A DNA stretch of 64,000 nt from Sphingomonadales bacterium (GTDB lineage Bacteria; Pseudomonadota; Alphaproteobacteria; Sphingomonadales; Sphingomonadaceae): NCBI GenBank assembly GCA_004173185.1, contig SEFZ01000020.1, positions 1-64,000 of the forward strand, read 5' to 3'. The position numbers and the translations under genes are program-made. Under the pieces are notes generated by a model. That model made no database searches. It had not been told where the DNA came from and saw only the letters and a list, made by a program, of their open reading frames with translations. Of this stretch, positions 60,001 through 64,000 are shown one piece after another (within the stretch, counting starts at the first letter, position 1; each line of letters begins with the position of its first letter).

Positions 60001-60620
60001 TCATCGTCCACCATCTCGAAAACAGCCGCTCGCAGCGCGTGCTCTGGATGCTCGAGGAGCTCGGCCTTCCCTATGAAGTGAAGCGCTACCTCCGCAACAA
60101 GAAGACCATGCTCGCCCCGCCCGAACTGCGGAAGGTTCATCCGCTCGGCAAGTCGCCGGTGATCGAGCATGAGGGCCGGGTTATCGCGGAGACCGGGGCG
60201 ATCATCGAATATATCGTCGAGCATGCCGATGGCCGCCTAGGCGCGCCCGCGCACCGCGACGATGCGCTGCGCTATCGCCACTTCCTCCATTATGCCGAGG
60301 GTTCGCTGATGCCGCCCTTGCTGCTCAAGCTGGTGCTCAGCCGCGTGCCGCTGTTCGGCAAGGCTGCGCAAAAGAAGATCCAGCCGATGATCGACGTCCA
60401 TCTCGATTATGTCGAAGCCGAGTTGGCCCAGCGGCCCTGGTTCGCCGGGCAGGAGATGACTGCCGCCGACATCATGATGAGCTTCCCGTTGGAAGCAGCC
60501 GTCGCCCGTGCAGGCGCGACCGAAGGCCGCCCGCACATCGCCGCATGGATCAAGGAAATCCACGCCCGTCCCGCATATAAGGCCGCGCTCGCCGCCGGCG
60601 GGCCCTATGCCTATGCCTGA
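59997..60620 (+). CDS. Glutathione S-transferase family protein
   Basis: 207 residues from the ATG overlapping the methyltransferase stop. N-terminal thioredoxin fold with SRSQRVLWMLEELGLPYE, LGKSPVIEHEGRVIAETGAI (glutathione site cis-Pro and Glu-Thr), and a helical C-terminal half. The Ser near residue 10 is a candidate catalytic residue. A bidirectional hairpin separates it from the convergent symporter gene. Confidence 0.92.
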   Translation: MIIVHHLENSRSQRVLWMLEELGLPYEVKRYLRNKKTMLAPPELRKVHPLGKSPVIEHEGRVIAETGAIIEYIVEHADGRLGAPAHRDDALRYRHFLHYAEGSLMPPLLLKLVLSRVPLFGKAAQKKIQPMIDVHLDYVEAELAQRPWFAGQEMTAADIMMSFPLEAAVARAGATEGRPHIAAWIKEIHARPAYKAALAAGGPYAYA

Positions 60621-60667
60621 GACCAGCGCGCATCACTGCAATTCAGCGTGCAATAAGGCCCGAATCA

Positions 60668-60697
60668 GAAACTCTCCCCGTCGCCAGGGAGAGTTTC
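60668..60697. terminator. Bidirectional hairpin terminator
   Basis: GAAACTCTCCC and GGGAGAGTTTC form a perfect 11-bp stem with an 8-base loop between convergent genes. On the plus strand ATTTCAT follows; on the minus strand the flank TGATTCGG follows. It can end transcripts from both sides. Confidence 0.7.
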
Positions 60698-60729
60698 ATT
60701 TCATAGCAGCTGAGAACCGGCCCGATTGA

Positions 60730-62061
60730 TCAGGCCTTGGGCGCTCCATAATCCTCGAAGCTGTCCGCATCCGGGCCGGGTACGGTGCCGATCGGCTTGA
60801 CGGCAATCTCGGCCTCTTCGGGCGCATCGAGCTGGCCTTCCCAGCGCGCCACAACCACGCTGGCGACCGCATTGCCGATAACGTTGGTCGCGGTGCGGCC
60901 CATGTCGAGGAAGTGATCGACCGCGAGAATCAGCAGGATGCCGGCCTCGGGGATGTCGAAGTGTGCGAGCGTGCCGGTGATCACCACCAGGCTGGCGCGC
61001 GGTACGCCGGCGACGCCCTTGCTGGTGACCATCAGGATCAGCAGCATCGAGATCATCGTCGACCAGTCGAGATGGATCCCATAGGCCTGCGCGATGAAGA
61101 TCGACGCGAACGTCATGTACATCATCGAACCGTCGAGATTGAAAGAATAGCCCAGCGGCAGGACGAAGCTGGCGATCTTGGGCGGCACGCCGAACCGGTC
61201 GAGGGCTGCGAGCGTGCGGGGATAAGCGGCTTCAGACGAAGCGGTCGAGAAGCCCAGCAGGATCGGATCGCGCAGATAGCGGACCAACGTGATGGTGCGC
61301 CGCCCGACGAACATGAAGCAGGCTCCCAGCAGGAAGGTCCACAGCACGGCGAGGCCGACATAGAAACTGCCCATGAAGAAAGCGAGATCGCCGATCACGC
61401 CAAGGCCTTTGGTCGCGAGCGTCCGCGCCACTGCGCAGAACACCGCGATCGGGGCGAAGAGCATGACGTAGCCAGTGACCGTCAGCATGACGGTGACGAG
61501 CGCTTCGAGCCCGCGGACCAGCGGCGCACCCTTTTCGCCCGCCGCGGCAAGGCCGACGCCGAAGAACAACGAGAAGACCACGATCTGGAGGATGTCGTTG
61601 CTTGCCATCGCGTCGATCGCGCTGGTCGGTACGATGTGGATGAAGAATTTGGCGATGTCGAAGCCCGAGCGATCGACGCCGCTGCCGGCCGCTGCATCCG
61701 GCAGCGGCAGATTGAGCCCGACGCCGGGCTGCAGCGCATTGACCAGAAGCAGGCCGAGCGTGAGCGAGACGAGGCTTGCGCCAACGAACCAGATGAAGGC
61801 CTTGAGCCCGACGCGCCCGAGCGCGCTGCCGCCGCCCATATGGGCAATGCCGACGACGAGGGTGGAGACGACCAATGGCGCGATGATCATCTTGATCAGA
61901 TGCAGGAACATCTGGGTCGGGATGTCGAGATAACCGGCAATCCTGGCCAGTTCTGCCGCACCGGCTTCGCCCATCGGCGCGTAGCTGGCGTTAAGCCCCC
62001 AACCGAGTAGCCCCCCGAGCAGCAGCCCGCCGATGATCCACCATGTCAGTCGTTTGCCCAC
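60730..62061 (-). CDS. Dicarboxylate/amino acid:cation symporter
   Basis: 443 residues from GTG 62061 with AGGGGA 6 bases upstream; the frame is open to 62118. About eight membrane helices. The DAACS family motifs are FSTASSEAAYPRTL (serine-rich reentrant loop, normally S-S-S-T), YSFNLDGSMMYM, PRASLVVITG and DMGRTATNVIGNAVA. It imports C4-dicarboxylates or acidic amino acids with cations. The exact substrate cannot be told. Confidence 0.9.
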   Translation of the reverse strand: MGKRLTWWIIGGLLLGGLLGWGLNASYAPMGEAGAAELARIAGYLDIPTQMFLHLIKMIIAPLVVSTLVVGIAHMGGGSALGRVGLKAFIWFVGASLVSLTLGLLLVNALQPGVGLNLPLPDAAAGSGVDRSGFDIAKFFIHIVPTSAIDAMASNDILQIVVFSLFFGVGLAAAGEKGAPLVRGLEALVTVMLTVTGYVMLFAPIAVFCAVARTLATKGLGVIGDLAFFMGSFYVGLAVLWTFLLGACFMFVGRRTITLVRYLRDPILLGFSTASSEAAYPRTLAALDRFGVPPKIASFVLPLGYSFNLDGSMMYMTFASIFIAQAYGIHLDWSTMISMLLILMVTSKGVAGVPRASLVVITGTLAHFDIPEAGILLILAVDHFLDMGRTATNVIGNAVASVVVARWEGQLDAPEEAEIAVKPIGTVPGPDADSFEDYGAPKA

Positions 62062-62114
62062 GCATTGTCCCCTCAATCCATTTTGGGGCCAAAAAGGGGA
62101 TTGCGCGGGCCGGG

Positions 62115-63749
62115 TCAAGCACCCTCTGGCAGTTTTCCGCCACGCCAGCCCCTTCGCGCCGCCGCGAGATCGCGCGCCGCGCCGGCCTTTGCCCCCAGTT
62201 TTGCCTGTGCCTGGCCGCGGATCGCTAGCGCCACCGGATCATGCGGACGGCGCTTCAGCGATGCGTCTGCCGCCGCCAGCGCGCCCTTGGCATCGCCGCT
62301 CGCCAGCAAGGCTGCGGCGACATCGCGGCGCACGGGGTACCACCAGAGCGGCGGGTCCATATAATTGCTCAGCGGCTTGGCTTCTTCGATCGCTGCGGCG
62401 GCAGTGAAGAAAGCAAGGGCCTTGGCCGGATTGCCCTGGAGCATCGCGACGCGGCCATCGAGCACGTTGCGGCTGATTGCGAGCAGCGCAGTCGCCATGC
62501 CCGATTTATCGTTGGCGATTTTCTTCGGCACTGCGCGCGCCTCGCGCTTTACGCCCGCAAAGTCGCCCTTGCGCGCCAGCGCCTCGCCACGGGCATAGTG
62601 CCACAATGCCTGCGCAACGATCATCTTGTCGCCCGGGTCGGTGATCGCCAGCATCTGATCCGGCGTGCCGAAGCGCGCCACCGCGACAAAGGCTTCGCCC
62701 AGCACAGCCTGCATGAAATTGCCCAGCGGCTTCGGGTCGTTCTTCACCATCTCGATCATCGGCAAGGCGAGCTTGAGCCCGATATCGGCATCGCCGGACA
62801 TCAGCGATCCGCCCAGCCCGAAATGCACATTATGCCCGTGATAGGCGAGCTGCCACACCGCATCCGGCCCCGTCAGCTTGAGCCGCTCGGCATTGGCCTG
62901 ATCGATCTTTACCGCATTGAAGTTCGATGTCGCCGCGTCGCCATAGCGCCCGATCCAGTAATAAGTGTGCGACGGCATATGGACGAGGTGGCTCGCCGAA
63001 GGAGCGACAATCGCCAGCCGATCCGCGAACTTTTCCGCCCGCTCGGGATAGCCCGCGCCTTCGGTGGCGTGGATGTAGAAATGGATCGCGGGCGCATAAT
63101 CCGGATTGCGGGCGAGCACCGTCTCCAGCAGTTCGACCGAGCGCTTCATCGTGTCCGCGGTCCAGTCGCTGGCGGCGATCATATACGCATCGGCGGCCAT
63201 CACTGCGACGGAATCGTCCCCGGGCATGATCGCGGCGATCTTGCCCATCGCGTCGGCGAACATCGCATTGCCGCCCTTGCGATAGCGCTGCTGCAACGCC
63301 CCGATCAGGTTGCGCTCCTGCACCGGCGCGTTGACGGCGAGCTTGGCGGCCAGATCGGCCATGTCCGCGAGCTTCTTGAGCTCCTCGTCGCTATCGACGC
63401 CGTAATTGATCGTCGGGCCGGAAGACCATGCTTCGCCCCACGCGCACATCGCGCATTCGGGATCGAGCCGCCGCGCTTCCTGAAACGCCTTTATCGCTGC
63501 CTTGTGCGCGAATGCGTGCGCCAGTTGCATGCCGTTGGTGAAGAATGCCTGCGCCTCGGCGCTCTTGGTGGTGATCTTGAAACCGCCCGCGCCATAGCCT
63601 GTGAGGATCACCGTTTTGACCTCGGGATCGGCAAGGTCGCTGGCATCGCCGCCGCCGCACCAATTGCCGAGGCGCACATTATCCACGGGTTGCGGAGGTG
63701 CCGTGCTGCCCAGTAGCAGGATCATCGGAGCCAGCATCATCCGTCGCAT
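62115..63749 (-). CDS. Exported tetratricopeptide-repeat protein
   Basis: 544 residues from ATG 63749 with GAGGGGG 7 bases upstream. After a signal peptide (MMLAPMILLLGSTAPPQP) comes a segment with CGGGDASDLA, then TPR repeats: AHKAAIKAFQEARRLDPECAMC, AIHFYIHATEGAGYPERAEKF, MPSHTYYWIGRYGDA and a C-terminal run of Ala-rich TPRs. The HATE/MPSHTYY stretch appears in a family annotated only as TPR proteins. Function unknown. Confidence 0.8.
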   Translation of the reverse strand: MRRMMLAPMILLLGSTAPPQPVDNVRLGNWCGGGDASDLADPEVKTVILTGYGAGGFKITTKSAEAQAFFTNGMQLAHAFAHKAAIKAFQEARRLDPECAMCAWGEAWSSGPTINYGVDSDEELKKLADMADLAAKLAVNAPVQERNLIGALQQRYRKGGNAMFADAMGKIAAIMPGDDSVAVMAADAYMIAASDWTADTMKRSVELLETVLARNPDYAPAIHFYIHATEGAGYPERAEKFADRLAIVAPSASHLVHMPSHTYYWIGRYGDAATSNFNAVKIDQANAERLKLTGPDAVWQLAYHGHNVHFGLGGSLMSGDADIGLKLALPMIEMVKNDPKPLGNFMQAVLGEAFVAVARFGTPDQMLAITDPGDKMIVAQALWHYARGEALARKGDFAGVKREARAVPKKIANDKSGMATALLAISRNVLDGRVAMLQGNPAKALAFFTAAAAIEEAKPLSNYMDPPLWWYPVRRDVAAALLASGDAKGALAAADASLKRRPHDPVALAIRGQAQAKLGAKAGAARDLAAARRGWRGGKLPEGA

Positions 63750-63843
63750 CGCAATCCCCCTCAAATGCTCAGACGTGCAGGGAAGGGGATTGCCGCGCGC
63801 GGGTCAAGCGCTAAGCCCTGTAAATCTGTTTTCCGGAGAGGCC

Positions 63844-64000
63844 ATGACTTTCAGCCGCCGCGCCCTGATCGGCACCGCCACTGCTTTGCCCTTGCTGTCG
63901 ATGCCTGGCCTGCTTGCCGCCGCCGAGCCTGATCTTCAGGACATCACCAGGAATGCGATCCCGATTGGCCCCGAGGAACGCAAGGCGCGCATCGCCCGCG
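63844..64000 (+). CDS. Tat-exported protein, cut by window end
   Basis: Only the first 52 residues are present. ATG 63844 has GGAGAG 3 bases before it. The signal MTFSRRALIGTATALPLLSM has the twin-arginine SRRALIG, so it is exported folded. The mature start (ITRNAIPIGPEERKARIAR) resembles the beginning of secreted Xaa-Pro (M24) peptidases, but that is weak. It is divergent from the TPR gene. Confidence 0.65.
   Translation, partial: MTFSRRALIGTATALPLLSMPGLLAAAEPDLQDITRNAIPIGPEERKARIAR

Overview
The window reads as a chromosome segment from a sphingomonad alphaproteobacterium (Sphingomonas or a close relative). The evidence is high G+C coding sequence, a CckA-type cell-cycle kinase, a single contiguous 14-subunit complex I operon followed by birA-coaX-ribonuclease J-DUF1467, an alphaproteobacterial LexA box of the GTTC-N7-GTTC type in front of recA, and many GTG/TTG starts with 1-8 base stop/start overlaps. 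I see no phage, transposon, CRISPR array, tRNA or rRNA. No stretch over 300 bases lacks a gene. The longest gene-free gaps are 58910-59166 (a structured RNA candidate), 6128-6360 (divergent region, nothing recognised) and 1-220 (probable 6S RNA).

Layout. 1-700 (minus): a probable 6S RNA, zapA and a 59-residue partner. 823-9457: central carbon genes tkt, gap, pgk and class I fba with thiE; a PAS/HWE kinase faces pgk, and two small exported proteins sit between fba and thiE. 9549-14682: envelope and housekeeping genes (L,D-transpeptidase, M23 peptidase, exported S33-like hydrolase, efp, suhB, a beta-propeller protein). 14785-31197: nuoA to nuoN in order, with five non-Nuo genes embedded (a VOC protein, two tiny proteins, an NTF2-like protein and a 244-residue secreted protein). 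31194-34664: birA (apparent CTG start), coaX, rnj, DUF1467. 34807-37459: a large membrane-anchored coiled-coil protein divergent from an Hpt-like protein that lacks the phosphoacceptor histidine. 38334-43215: a CoxE-like VWA protein and a MoxR ATPase separated by an ABC exporter, a DUF2975/XRE pair with two 21-bp palindromes, and a GFA-family enzyme. 43232-52174: small membrane proteins, acylphosphatase, GreB, a soluble lytic transglycosylase, dapA, smpB, DUF2062 and an M13 lipoprotein peptidase. 52252-55145: CckA and a single-domain response regulator. 55296-58909: a CxxCH lipoprotein, a MOSC protein and LexA-controlled recA. 58942-59082: an RNA-like element with a branched fold and an intrinsic terminator. 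59167-64000: methyltransferase and glutathione transferase, a dicarboxylate symporter, a TPR protein and a truncated Tat-exported protein.

Most of this is core metabolism and cell biology. The best candidates for something undescribed are the structured element downstream of recA, the two-palindrome operator region with its DUF2975/XRE/ABC module, the accessory genes inside the nuo operon, and the TipN-like/pseudo-Hpt divergent pair. Functions come from reading motifs and gene order by eye; no database search or folding program was run.
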